Positions 33,432 to 41,444 of a stretch of 64,000 bases of DNA are shown in pieces; positions within the stretch are counted from its first letter, which is position 1, and each line of letters opens with the position of its first letter. This stretch comes from Rhizobium leguminosarum. Lineage in GTDB: Bacteria; Pseudomonadota; Alphaproteobacteria; Rhizobiales; Rhizobiaceae. Below the pieces are notes generated by a model. That model was not told the DNA's origin, made no database searches, and was given only the letters and a program-made list of their open reading frames with translations. The stretch lies in the NCBI RefSeq assembly GCF_001652265.1, contig NZ_LWBS01000109.1:310001-374000 (forward strand), in the 5' to 3' direction. The translations under genes and the position numbers were made by a program.

Positions 33432-35149
33432 CAGTCTTTTCCTTCGAGTGGTTCTGCCGCTTTCTCTCTCGGAATGACGTAGACTTTCAAGGGCAGGGCC
33501 CGGCCGCGCACACTGATTTCACGGCTTTCGATGCCGGCGAGATCAGCACCCGAAAGGCTCGCCACCGGTTCGGAGATGACGATCGCCGCCTCGAACTCCT
33601 TGGCAGCGCTTTCCAACCGGCTCGCAACATTGACGGTATCGCCGATCGCCGTCATGTTGCGCACCCGGCCGTATCCCATCGTGCCGACGACGGCGGGACC
33701 GGTATGAATGCCGATCGCGATGCGCAGCGGCAGTGCCAGTTCGTCGGCGAGCTCTGCGGCGAGTTTCTCGATCTCGGTAACGATCGCTGCTGCCGCGGCG
33801 AGCGCCTGGCGGCAGGCTTCCTCCGGCGTGGTATTGAGTCCGAAGAGCGCCATGGCGCCGTCGCCGATGAATTTGTCGAGCCGTCCGCCCGCCTGCTCCA
33901 CCGCCTTGCCGATGATGGCGAAATAGCGGTTCAGCAGGAAGACGACATCGAAGGGCAGGCGGGTTTCCGTCAGCGTGGTGAAATGGCGGATATCGACGAA
34001 GAGCACGGCGATCTCGCGCTCGCGGCCGGGGCTCGTTTCCTGGCTGTTGGCAGGAAGGGCTGCCTCGGTCGCCGGCACGAGAAGCGGCGCGACCGCAATG
34101 TCGCGGTTCGGACGAAGCTGGCAGGCGAGCCGGACATCCGGGCCGGCATTGATGCGTCTTAGCGTCGTCTGTTCCATCTTGTCGGGGGCAGGCAGGCTGT
34201 CGTAATCGCCAAGGATCTGCACGCGGCAGGTAGAGCACTGGCCCTTGCCGCCGCAAACGGAATAATGCGGCAGGCCGCCGAGCCGGCTTGCTTCCAGCAC
34301 CGAGAAACCGCGCGGCACGCGGATCACCTCGCCGCCCGGATAATTCACGGCGACCTGGTCAAGCCGCTCCTTCAGCTTGCGCCGGGCGCGAGCAGCGACG
34401 ACGATGAGCAGAGAGGCCGAGAAGGCGCCGTAGAGCCCGGCGCGGATCATGGCGACCTGACGGTGAACTTCCGGGTTAGAGGCGTAACGGGTGTTGATGC
34501 CCTCCTTGTAGGCGCTGATGGTCATTGCCTGCTGGTAGGAGGGATCGGCGAGCGTCCGGCCCATTTCGACGAAGCCGAGCAGCGAGAGCACCGGCACGAG
34601 GATCGCAAGCGCCAGCAGCAGCGGCGCAAAGTCCGGATACCAGGAGCGGTAGCGCAGCCAGAAATGGATGCCGATGCAGCCGTGGATCCAGACGGCGACG
34701 ACACCGAACACCTGCCGCACGCCGTTTGTCGGGTTCCTGATCCAGAGCGTACTGACGACCGTCTCGTAGTCATCGATGTAGCCGTAGAACTCGTGGGCGA
34801 TGCGCGTGCCGATGACATGATCCATAAGCAGCAGCGGGATCAGCAAGCCGAGCACGATCTGCGCCATTTCCCCCTTCGGCATGACGAGGCTGCGGCGCAT
34901 GTAGATGGCGCGCAGCACCAGCGCGATATGGGTGAGAACCGACGAATAGAAGATGGCGGTCCCCAAAGGATTGCGCCAGATCGCCAGGAAGAAGTGGCCG
35001 GCTTTATCGGCGGCGGTGACCGAAATCAGGCCAATCGCATGGTTCGACAAATGCAAGAGGACGAAGATGAAAATGACGAGGCCGGAACCGAGCCTCGCCC
35101 TTCTGATCGTACGCTCCGAAAAAATCCCTGTGGCCGAGACCGTCGTCAT
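33431..35149 (-). CDS. Membrane class III cyclase with 2Fe-2S ferredoxin domain
   Basis: 572 residues in three parts. Residues 15-255 hold about six hydrophobic helices with several His in or near the membrane (H33, H37, H74, H156, H162), like the heme-binding membrane anchors of succinate dehydrogenase. Residues 265-355 are a plant-type ferredoxin domain with Cys at 299, 305, 308 and 343 (SVCGGKGQCSTC and LACQ). Residues 378-565 are the cyclase: metal Asp in LFVDIRHFTTLTE (D386) and FIGDGAMALFG (D430), with Lys426, plus MTAIGDTVNVASRLE. All residues for adenylate cyclase activity are present. It presumably makes cAMP in response to a redox or electron-flow signal. A 183-bp divergent gap separates it from the glycosyltransferase gene. 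Confidence 0.9.
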   Translation of the reverse strand: MTTVSATGIFSERTIRRARLGSGLVIFIFVLLHLSNHAIGLISVTAADKAGHFFLAIWRNPLGTAIFYSSVLTHIALVLRAIYMRRSLVMPKGEMAQIVLGLLIPLLLMDHVIGTRIAHEFYGYIDDYETVVSTLWIRNPTNGVRQVFGVVAVWIHGCIGIHFWLRYRSWYPDFAPLLLALAILVPVLSLLGFVEMGRTLADPSYQQAMTISAYKEGINTRYASNPEVHRQVAMIRAGLYGAFSASLLIVVAARARRKLKERLDQVAVNYPGGEVIRVPRGFSVLEASRLGGLPHYSVCGGKGQCSTCRVQILGDYDSLPAPDKMEQTTLRRINAGPDVRLACQLRPNRDIAVAPLLVPATEAALPANSQETSPGREREIAVLFVDIRHFTTLTETRLPFDVVFLLNRYFAIIGKAVEQAGGRLDKFIGDGAMALFGLNTTPEEACRQALAAAAAIVTEIEKLAAELADELALPLRIAIGIHTGPAVVGTMGYGRVRNMTAIGDTVNVASRLESAAKEFEAAIVISEPVASLSGADLAGIESREISVRGRALPLKVYVIPREKAAEPLEGKD

Positions 35150-35332
35150 TCATTCCCGTTCTTGTCGATGTAACCGCAGGCCCATAGAGATTGAGAAAGA
35201 GGCGGAATTGCTTCGATCGCGATCACATTCCATATGCTTATGCGCAAGTTTTAATGAAGGGGACAATAGCGGAATTTTCGTCGTAGGCATGAGTGCCCGT
35301 TGTAAACAGTATGTCTTACCTGAGGTGTCCCA

Positions 35333-36421
35333 ATGCGGGTGGCTTTTTACGCGCCGATGAAATCGCCGAACCATCCGGTGCCGTCAGGCGACCGGCTGAT
35401 GGCGCGGCTGTTGATCCGGGCGCTGGAACTGGGCGGGCATCAGGTCGACGTCGTTTCCGAATTCCGCACCTATTCCTCGACACCGGAGGCGGCAGCGGCG
35501 CTCGAACCCGCCATCCGAGCCGAGCTGGAGCGGCTGCGGCTGACATGGAAATCCGATCCGCGATCGGAACTCTGGTTCTGCTATCACCCCTATTATAAAT
35601 CGCCCGATCCCTTCGGGCCGGCGATATCAGCCGAATTTGCCATTCCCTATGTCACCGCCGAAGCCTCCTATGCGGCAAAACGCGACCGGACCGGCTGGGC
35701 AGCTTCACAGAAGCGGGTGGGCGAGGCGATCATGCAGGCGGCGGTCAATATCAGCTTCACCGAACGCGACCAGGCCGGGCTTGCAGCCGCATTTCCGCAG
35801 GCGCGGCTTGCCGGGCTGAAACCCTTCATCGACACGGCGCTGTTCGAGAAGGTGTCGCCGGCGTCCGATCCGCACCGGTTGATGACGGTCGCGATGATGC
35901 GGGCCGGCGACAAGATGGACAGTTATGTCATGCTCGCAAAAGCATTGCGGCTGATCGAAGACCGGCCCTGGACGCTTGCCGTCATCGGCGATGGTCCGAT
36001 GCGCCAAGAGGTGCAGGGTCTGTTTGCCTGCCTTGCCGGCCGCATCGAATGGCTGGGCGAGCGGAATGCCGTCGAGATCGCCGAACTGCTCGGGCGCGGC
36101 GGCCTTTATGTCTGGCCCGGTTGCGGCGAGGCCTATGGCCTTGCCTATCTGGAAGCCCAGGCCGCCGGCCTGCCCGTCGTCGCGCAGAAAACGGCAGGCG
36201 TGCCAGCAGTGGTCGAGGCTGGGGTGACCGGCCTGCTGACGCCGGATGGCGATGTCTCCGCCTATGCCGAGGCCGTGGCTGCCCTGCTTGACGACAGGCA
36301 AAAGCGCGACGCCATGGGGCAGGCGGCGCGGCGCTTCGTGCTTGGGCAACGTTCGCTTGTGATGGCGGCGCAGCTATTGAACGGAATTTTGCGGGACAAT
36401 GCAGGAATAGGAGTGACGTGA
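35333..36421 (+). CDS. Glycosyltransferase family 4 protein
   Basis: 362 residues. The N-terminus MRVAFYAPMKSPNHPVPSGD then LLIRALELGGHQVDVVS is the acceptor-side Rossmann fold of GT-B enzymes. In the C-terminal half WPGCGEAYGLAYLEAQAAGLPVVA and GVPAVVEAGVTGLL carry the E-x7-E type site that holds the nucleotide sugar. GAGG precedes the ATG by eight to nine bases. The stop overlaps the deacetylase start by one base, so the two form an operon for making or modifying a glycan. Donor and acceptor are unknown. Confidence 0.9.
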   Translation: MRVAFYAPMKSPNHPVPSGDRLMARLLIRALELGGHQVDVVSEFRTYSSTPEAAAALEPAIRAELERLRLTWKSDPRSELWFCYHPYYKSPDPFGPAISAEFAIPYVTAEASYAAKRDRTGWAASQKRVGEAIMQAAVNISFTERDQAGLAAAFPQARLAGLKPFIDTALFEKVSPASDPHRLMTVAMMRAGDKMDSYVMLAKALRLIEDRPWTLAVIGDGPMRQEVQGLFACLAGRIEWLGERNAVEIAELLGRGGLYVWPGCGEAYGLAYLEAQAAGLPVVAQKTAGVPAVVEAGVTGLLTPDGDVSAYAEAVAALLDDRQKRDAMGQAARRFVLGQRSLVMAAQLLNGILRDNAGIGVT

Positions 36422-37182
36422 TGACCGACAGGATGGCGGCCTGGGACCCTCTGCGCCGCGAGCTTGACCGCTGGCATGCTGCCGGCCGCGTGGCGCGGTT
36501 CTGGCTGCGGGATGACGATGCTGTCGAGCCGACCCTGGCGCTGGAGATGCTGATGGCGCTGGCTGGCGAAAGCCGGGTTCCGCTGACACTCGCTGTCATT
36601 CCTGGCCTGACCGGCGAGGCCTTGGCCGCACGCCTGGGGGAGGAAACAGCCGTCACGGTTGCGGTGCACGGCTGGTCTCATACAAACCATGCGGGGCCGG
36701 AGGCGAAGAAGCAGGAACTCGGCGGCGAGCGGCCGGCGGAGGTCGTGCTCGACGAGTTGGGTGAGGGGTTCCGGCTGCTGCAGCGGCTGCATCCGGCCCG
36801 CTTCCTGCCGGTGCTGGTGCCGCCGTGGAACCGGATCGATGCGGCCCTCATCCCGGCGCTGCCCGGTCTCGGATTTGCAGCCCTTTCGGTCTACGGGCGG
36901 GCAAAGAAGGGCGGTCCGATGCCGCTTCTCAACACCCATGTCGACGTCATCGACTGGCACGGCACGCGCGGCGGACGAAGTGAGGCGGAATTGGTGACCG
37001 AGCTGGTGGCGGAGCTTCGCGACCGGTTTGTCGGCAGCGACGAGCCTATCGGTGTCCTCACCCACCATCTGGTGCATGACGCGGCCGCATGGGACTTCCT
37101 GTCGGCCTTGTTTGCAGTGACGGGCGGGCATCCGGCCGTCCGCTGGTCATCGGCGTCGGAACTGCTAGAGCATGTCGCGTAA
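36421..37182 (+). CDS. Polysaccharide deacetylase family protein (NodB-like fold)
   Basis: 253 residues from the ATG at 36421, with AGGAG seven bases upstream; a GTG at 36418 is one codon earlier. FWLRDDDAVEPT carries the Asp residues of the NodB motif and VAVHGWSHTNH the two metal-binding His. VLVPPWNRID is the third motif with Pro-Trp. No signal peptide is visible, so it may act in the cytoplasm, on a precursor made by the glycosyltransferase upstream. The last codons (LEHVA) and the TAA stop come from the repeat that begins at 37166. Confidence 0.87.
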   Translation: MTDRMAAWDPLRRELDRWHAAGRVARFWLRDDDAVEPTLALEMLMALAGESRVPLTLAVIPGLTGEALAARLGEETAVTVAVHGWSHTNHAGPEAKKQELGGERPAEVVLDELGEGFRLLQRLHPARFLPVLVPPWNRIDAALIPALPGLGFAALSVYGRAKKGGPMPLLNTHVDVIDWHGTRGGRSEAELVTELVAELRDRFVGSDEPIGVLTHHLVHDAAAWDFLSALFAVTGGHPAVRWSSASELLEHVA

Positions 37183-37273
37183 AAGTGCGCCGCGGTTTTG
37201 CGATAACGACATGCGCGAAAGCAAGACCTAAAGCGCGAGGAGCGAATCTGAAAGATCGCGACGCGCTTTAGGG
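37166..37273. repeat. Mosaic palindromic repeat (elements A' and C)
   Basis: Element A' runs from TAGAGCATGTCGCG (37166) to CGACATGCGCGA (about 37218). Element C has perfect 11-bp arms, CCTAAAGCGCG (37227-37237) and CGCGCTTTAGG (37262-37272). The first part ends the deacetylase gene. The second matches 32519-32562. Confidence 0.8.
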
Positions 37274-37289
37274 ACTTAGACATTGCCGA

Positions 37290-38157
37290 TCAGGCGGCGT
37301 GAACGCGTCCGAGGAAATCTCGCATGAATGCTACGACGTCATCGAGATGCGTCTCGAGCAGCCAGTGGCCGCCGCCGAGCAGATGCAATTCCGCATCCGG
37401 CAGATCGCGGAGATAGGCTCGCGCCGATTTTTCCGGCATGTAGTGGTCGTTCGGCCCCCAGACGATCAAGGTCGGGGTCGGCATTCCCGCAAATATTTGC
37501 GGTGTTCCGGAAACCAGGTCCGGTTCTCTTTCAATCCGGCGATCAGGTCTATGGCGATTTCCTTGCGCCGCGGCGTGGTCAGTGACCAATGCAGCTTCCA
37601 GAGATCGGGTGGGACGGTATCGGCCAGAGGGGCGGCAGATCGTTAGGGAACTTCTCCTTGAAAACGGCCTCGCTGACTGCCTCCGCCAGCACCTTCTTCA
37701 TCTCGGATCTCGGAAGCGTCCATGTCGCCTCGATCTCCGCATACTTCGGCCCGAGGGCATCATCATAGGGGATGTCGCCGTTCTGGATGATCAGCGCCAC
37801 GATGCGCTGGGGTCTTTGATCGCCAACCGCGCACCGATAGGCGACCCGAAGTCGTGGAGGTAGAGGACAAACCGGTCGACCTTCATCGCGCTGACGAAGG
37901 CCTCCAACCAGGCGGCGTAGGCCATCGAAGCTGTAGTCGAAATCATCAGGCGTGCCGCTGTAGCCCGCACCCGGGAAATCCGGCGCAATCAGGCGCCAAT
38001 GGTCGGCAAGGCGCGGCATGAGATTGCGAAATTCATAGGATGAGCAGGGATATCCGTGCGGCAGCAACAAGACCGGAGCATCTTCTCGGCCGGCCTCGCG
38101 GTAAAAAGTCTCGACGCCTGCAACTGTCATCCAGCGATGTCGGACGAGAGTGGCCAT
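37290..38157 (-). pseudogene. Alpha/beta hydrolase gene with about four frameshifts
   Basis: Fragments in different minus-strand frames assemble into one epoxide-hydrolase/haloalkane-dehalogenase-like protein. The N-terminus is VLLLPHGYPCSSYEFRNLMP...DFDYSFDGL. Then come YAAWLEAFVSAM...LYLHDFGSPIGARLA with a nucleophile-elbow Asp, QRIVALIIQNGDIPYDDALG, KLHWSLTTPRRKEIA and TLIVWGPNDHYMPE...LHLLGGGHWLLETHLDD at the end. The frame changes lie near 37925, 37814, 37627 and 37477, and at least two are at runs of four C where five would restore the frame. Either the gene is dead or the assembly has indel errors at homopolymers. Confidence 0.85.
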
Positions 38158-38214
38158 CGGAAAGCTCCTTTGAATCGTCTTCGTTGCTCAATGACGTCGC
38201 CCAGCGCTTCATGT

Positions 38215-38589
38215 TCACCTTCGGTCTTCGTCATACTGCTCGGCGCCTTCCACCGGTCGCAGCCACGGCTCGCGGCGCTTGATCCACAGTTCGTAGCGCG
38301 GCACAAGCGGCGTCGGGGCCTCCGAGAGGATGCCAAGCTTGATTTCCGCCTCTTGGTCGTCGGCGGAAAACAGGCGCGAACCGCAACCAGTGCAGAAATG
38401 CCGACCTTGGAACGCGGCGGTTTGCCCTGAATGTTCGAATTGCCCGGCGGGCCAGATCCCGTAGAAGGTAAAGGCCGAACCGCTTTCTTGCCTGCAGTCC
38501 GTGCAATGACAGATTCCAACGCGTAAGGGTTCGCCCCGGACAGAAATGTGCACCTGCCCGCAGAGACACTTTCCCGAAAGTACGGTCAT
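38215..38589 (-). CDS. GFA family zinc protein (glutathione-dependent formaldehyde-activating-like)
   Basis: 124 residues from the ATG at 38589. Zinc-binding Cys are arranged as in the GFA/CENP-V fold: GKCLCGQVHISV, then ICHCTDCRQESGSAF and FCTGCGSRLF. Most members of the family have no proven formaldehyde activity; they are small metal-binding proteins of uncertain role. The gene ends 58 bp from the decayed hydrolase, with which it is codirectional. Confidence 0.88.
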   Translation of the reverse strand: MTVLSGKCLCGQVHISVRGEPLRVGICHCTDCRQESGSAFTFYGIWPAGQFEHSGQTAAFQGRHFCTGCGSRLFSADDQEAEIKLGILSEAPTPLVPRYELWIKRREPWLRPVEGAEQYDEDRR

Positions 38590-38745
38590 AACGGATGCCT
38601 GTTTTGTTGATTTTGCGCTGGCGGGAAAACGGTTTGGCCCAGCATCTGTTCCATGGAGACGCCGCAAGTCTGCTCAGTTCGATGGATAGGCTCTCTGCCG
38701 AAGAGCTTCGGACTGGACAAGATGAAGGCGGCCTTCAGCAGCCTG

Positions 38746-39576
38746 CTAGATCACCACGGTCTGGTTGTCGCGCGCGGCAAAAGATTCGGGGAAGGCGGCC
38801 TGCGCTTGCATTTCCATCTGCGCCAGCTGTTCGTCGGTGCGGGAGGGGGCGTGGTGGAAGAGAGCGAAGCGCTTGGCGCCTGCCATTTTCGCGAGCTCGG
38901 TGCCGTGCTGCCAGGTCGAATGGCCGAAGCCCTTGAAACGCTGCATCTCGTCTTCATTGTAGGTGCAGTCGTAGACGACGAGGTCGGCGTCTTGCATCAT
39001 CTCCAGCGAAACCGGATCGTAGCTGCCTGGAATGTGCTCGATGTCATAGACGAGAGCGACCGAACGGCCCTGCCATTCGATGCGGTAGCCGATGGCACCG
39101 CCCGGATGGTTCAGCATGAAGGTCTTGATCTCGATGCCCGCATGGGGGGTCAATACCTGACCGGCATGGAAATCGCGGAAATTCATCGTCGCCTGGCAGA
39201 TGTCGGTCTTGACGGGAAACCAGGGCGGGCTGATGAATTGCTCGACCATTTCCCGCGTGCTCATCTTGCCATCGAGATGGCCGGACCAGATGTTGACGTT
39301 GATCGAGGGGTAATAGATCGCCTTGAAGAAGGGCAGGCCGATGATGTGGTCGTAATGGCAGTGGCTGAAGAACAGATCGACGTCGCTGATACTGTCGGCG
39401 AGCAGCGAGAGCCCGGCCTCGCGCAGGCCGGAGCCTGCGTCGAAGATCATCCGATGTTCTCCGCAGCGAATTTCGATGCAGGAAGTGTTACCGCCGTAGC
39501 GATCGAACTCGGGGCCTGACACGGGAATACTGCCGCGGACGCCCCAAAATTTTACCTGAAACAGTTCTGTCGTCAT
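38746..39576 (-). CDS. MBL-fold metallo-hydrolase
   Basis: 276 residues. FSHCHYDHIIGLPFF is the HxHxDH metal motif (about residues 91-105). Other ligands are likely in NHPGGAIGY, YDIEHIPG and GHSTWQHG. An N-terminal WGVRGSIPVSG...YGGNTSCIEI is typical of the group of beta-lactamase-fold proteins that act on phosphodiester-type substrates, and some members of the group are fused to signalling domains. The actual substrate is unknown. It is monocistronic, with 156 bp to the GFA gene on its 3' side and a 441-bp gap upstream. Confidence 0.88.
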   Translation of the reverse strand: MTTELFQVKFWGVRGSIPVSGPEFDRYGGNTSCIEIRCGEHRMIFDAGSGLREAGLSLLADSISDVDLFFSHCHYDHIIGLPFFKAIYYPSINVNIWSGHLDGKMSTREMVEQFISPPWFPVKTDICQATMNFRDFHAGQVLTPHAGIEIKTFMLNHPGGAIGYRIEWQGRSVALVYDIEHIPGSYDPVSLEMMQDADLVVYDCTYNEDEMQRFKGFGHSTWQHGTELAKMAGAKRFALFHHAPSRTDEQLAQMEMQAQAAFPESFAARDNQTVVI

Positions 39577-40017
39577 CGTTCTTCAAACCGGCCTTCCCAC
39601 GTCGCCATCGTAGTCATTGTTCATCCCGATGCGAAGCAGTAGAATTCCACGGGTTTGCCTGCGGCCCCTTTCATTCTCCTAACCGCTAGCGGAAGAAGAA
39701 GTAGATTTTCCTAAGCAATCGGCTTTCGCTTCGGAAAGCAACCCAGTATGGTTGGTTTTCGGTAAACGGGCTGCTGAGGTCGGGGACATTTTCCCGTAAG
39801 TCATGCCTATTAGATGGTTGCGCGCGATTGAAAAAACAATTGCTGCCCTGTTGAGCCGAAAAATCCAGTTTTTTGAGCTGTACGAAAGCCGGGAGCCTTC
39901 TCCGGGCAAACCAGCATCATATGAGAAAATTCTAATTCCCATTCAGCGAATGCTTCCTTGATTGAGAATGCCAAAAAGAGATATATCCGACGATACAGAA
40001 AATATAAGAGACTCGCC
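39577..40017. other. Intergenic region upstream of first GntR gene
   Basis: 441 bp without a believable gene. It is less G+C-rich than its surroundings and contains the candidate operator at 39916-39931. The rest shows no strong hairpin. Confidence 0.5.
39916..39931. promoter_or_regulatory. Candidate GntR operator ATCATATGAGAA
   Basis: ATCATATGAGAAAATT here shares its first 12 bases with the complement of 43461-43475, upstream of the transporter genes. It contains the palindrome TCATATGA. Two such matches in the two control regions of one pathway cluster suggest a common regulator. Confidence 0.5.
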
Positions 40018-40686
40018 ATGTTGCAGCCGGTTATCAACGAGACCATTGCCGAGAGCAGCTACAGGCGCATTCGGGCCGACATCATTTTTGGTCGGCTGGC
40101 GCCAGGACAAAAGTTGAAGCTGGAAAGCCTGAAGGAGTCCTACGAGACCAGCATCAGTACACTTCGAGAAGTGCTCAATCGGCTGTCATCCGAGGGACTT
40201 GTCGTTGCCGAGGGACAAAAAGGTTTCGAAGTGTCTCCAGTGTCCGTTTCGGACCTCAAGGAGACAGCGGCGCTGAGGCTTCTGCTGGAAACACATGCGC
40301 TGGAACAGTCGTTCGTGCATGGCGACGTAGAGTGGGAGGCTCCCCTGGTATCGGCGCATTACAAATTGGCGCGGATGGAACGGGTGATGGCATCCGGCGA
40401 CACCAGCAGGGCCGAGGACTGGAAGCGCTACGACTGGGAGTTCCACCAAGCGCTGATATCCGCCTGTGGGTCGAAACTGCTGATGGAGACGCATTCGGTG
40501 ATCTTCGACAGATATCTCAGATATCAGATGGTTGCCTTGTCCTATCGAGGCGATGTCGCGGCCAATGAACATCAGCAGCTTTTGGATGCGGCATTGCGAC
40601 GTGACGCGGAGACGGCCAAGCGCGTGCTTGTGCTGCATATCCAGGGCGGGGTCGAACATGCGCTGGCAAGAGGGACGCTGAAATAG
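40018..40686 (+). CDS. GntR family regulator with FCD domain, copy 1
   Basis: 222 residues from the ATG at 40018. The N-terminal winged helix reads SSYRRIRADIIFGRLAPGQKL, LKLESLKESYETSISTLREVLNRLSSEG and GFEVSPVS. The C-terminal FCD ligand domain is all helical, with metal-site candidates in YDWEFHQALISACGS and the His of VLHIQGGVEHAL. It is about 55 percent like the next gene by eye. GntR/FCD regulators typically respond to organic acids. Here a quinate- or shikimate-related ligand is likely from the neighbouring genes. Confidence 0.9.
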   Translation: MLQPVINETIAESSYRRIRADIIFGRLAPGQKLKLESLKESYETSISTLREVLNRLSSEGLVVAEGQKGFEVSPVSVSDLKETAALRLLLETHALEQSFVHGDVEWEAPLVSAHYKLARMERVMASGDTSRAEDWKRYDWEFHQALISACGSKLLMETHSVIFDRYLRYQMVALSYRGDVAANEHQQLLDAALRRDAETAKRVLVLHIQGGVEHALARGTLK

Positions 40687-40761
40687 AAATGATCCGGAAG
40701 TTTCTCTTCGAGCTTTAGGTCCACCAACACAGATGACATTTCGGCAAAACCAGGAAAAGCC

Positions 40762-41436
40762 ATGCTCAAGCAAGTCCACGACCCGGCTGAAACAGTAAGC
40801 GATGTAGTCTTCCGGCAGATCCGCGAGGATATCATATCCGGGACATTGCCGCCGGGGGCCAAGATCAAGCTGGAGCAGGCAAAGGAGCGTTACTCCATCG
40901 GCATTTCATCGCTGCGCGAAATTCTGAGCCGCCTGACCACGGAAAACCTCGTTGTCGCCGAGGGGCAGCGTGGCTTTGAAGTCAGCCCTGCGTCGCGCCG
41001 CGAACTTCTGGAGCTCGCCGACCTCAGGATCGTTCTTGAAACGCATGCGATCGGCCTTGCCTTTGCCGCGGGAAATCTTGAATGGGAGGGGCGCATCGTC
41101 GCCGCACATCACAGGCTGGCTGCCGCCGAACGCAAGCTCCTTGCGGGCGACGTCTCGCGGACAGTCGACTGGGTCCGATACGACTGGGAGTTCCATCAGG
41201 CGATCGTCTCTGCCTGCAATTCGGCGACGCTGATGGCGACATTGTCGTCTGTCTTCGACCGCTTTCTTCGTTACCATATGTTGGCCGAGAGTTTTCGCGG
41301 CAAGCCAGTCGTTGATGACCATAGGCTTCTGTTTGAGCTTTCCATTCAGCGCGACGTTGCCGGCGCGACCGACGTCGTCAGACGGCACGTTCAAAGCGGC
41401 GTCGAACATGTGCTCAAGAGCGGCCGCATTCTCTAA
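40762..41436 (+). CDS. GntR family regulator with FCD domain, copy 2
   Basis: 224 residues. The same layout as the preceding gene: VFRQIREDIISGTLPPGAKI, IGISSLREILSRLTTENL and GFEVSPASRREL in the DNA-binding part, then YDWEFHQAIVSACNS and VRRHVQSGVEHVL in the FCD domain. It lies 75 bp after copy 1 and ends 8 bp before the convergent dehydratase gene. Tandem paralogues may form heterodimers or split the control of the catabolic and uptake genes. Confidence 0.9.
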   Translation: MLKQVHDPAETVSDVVFRQIREDIISGTLPPGAKIKLEQAKERYSIGISSLREILSRLTTENLVVAEGQRGFEVSPASRRELLELADLRIVLETHAIGLAFAAGNLEWEGRIVAAHHRLAAAERKLLAGDVSRTVDWVRYDWEFHQAIVSACNSATLMATLSSVFDRFLRYHMLAESFRGKPVVDDHRLLFELSIQRDVAGATDVVRRHVQSGVEHVLKSGRIL

Positions 41437-41444
41437 CCAGGGCC

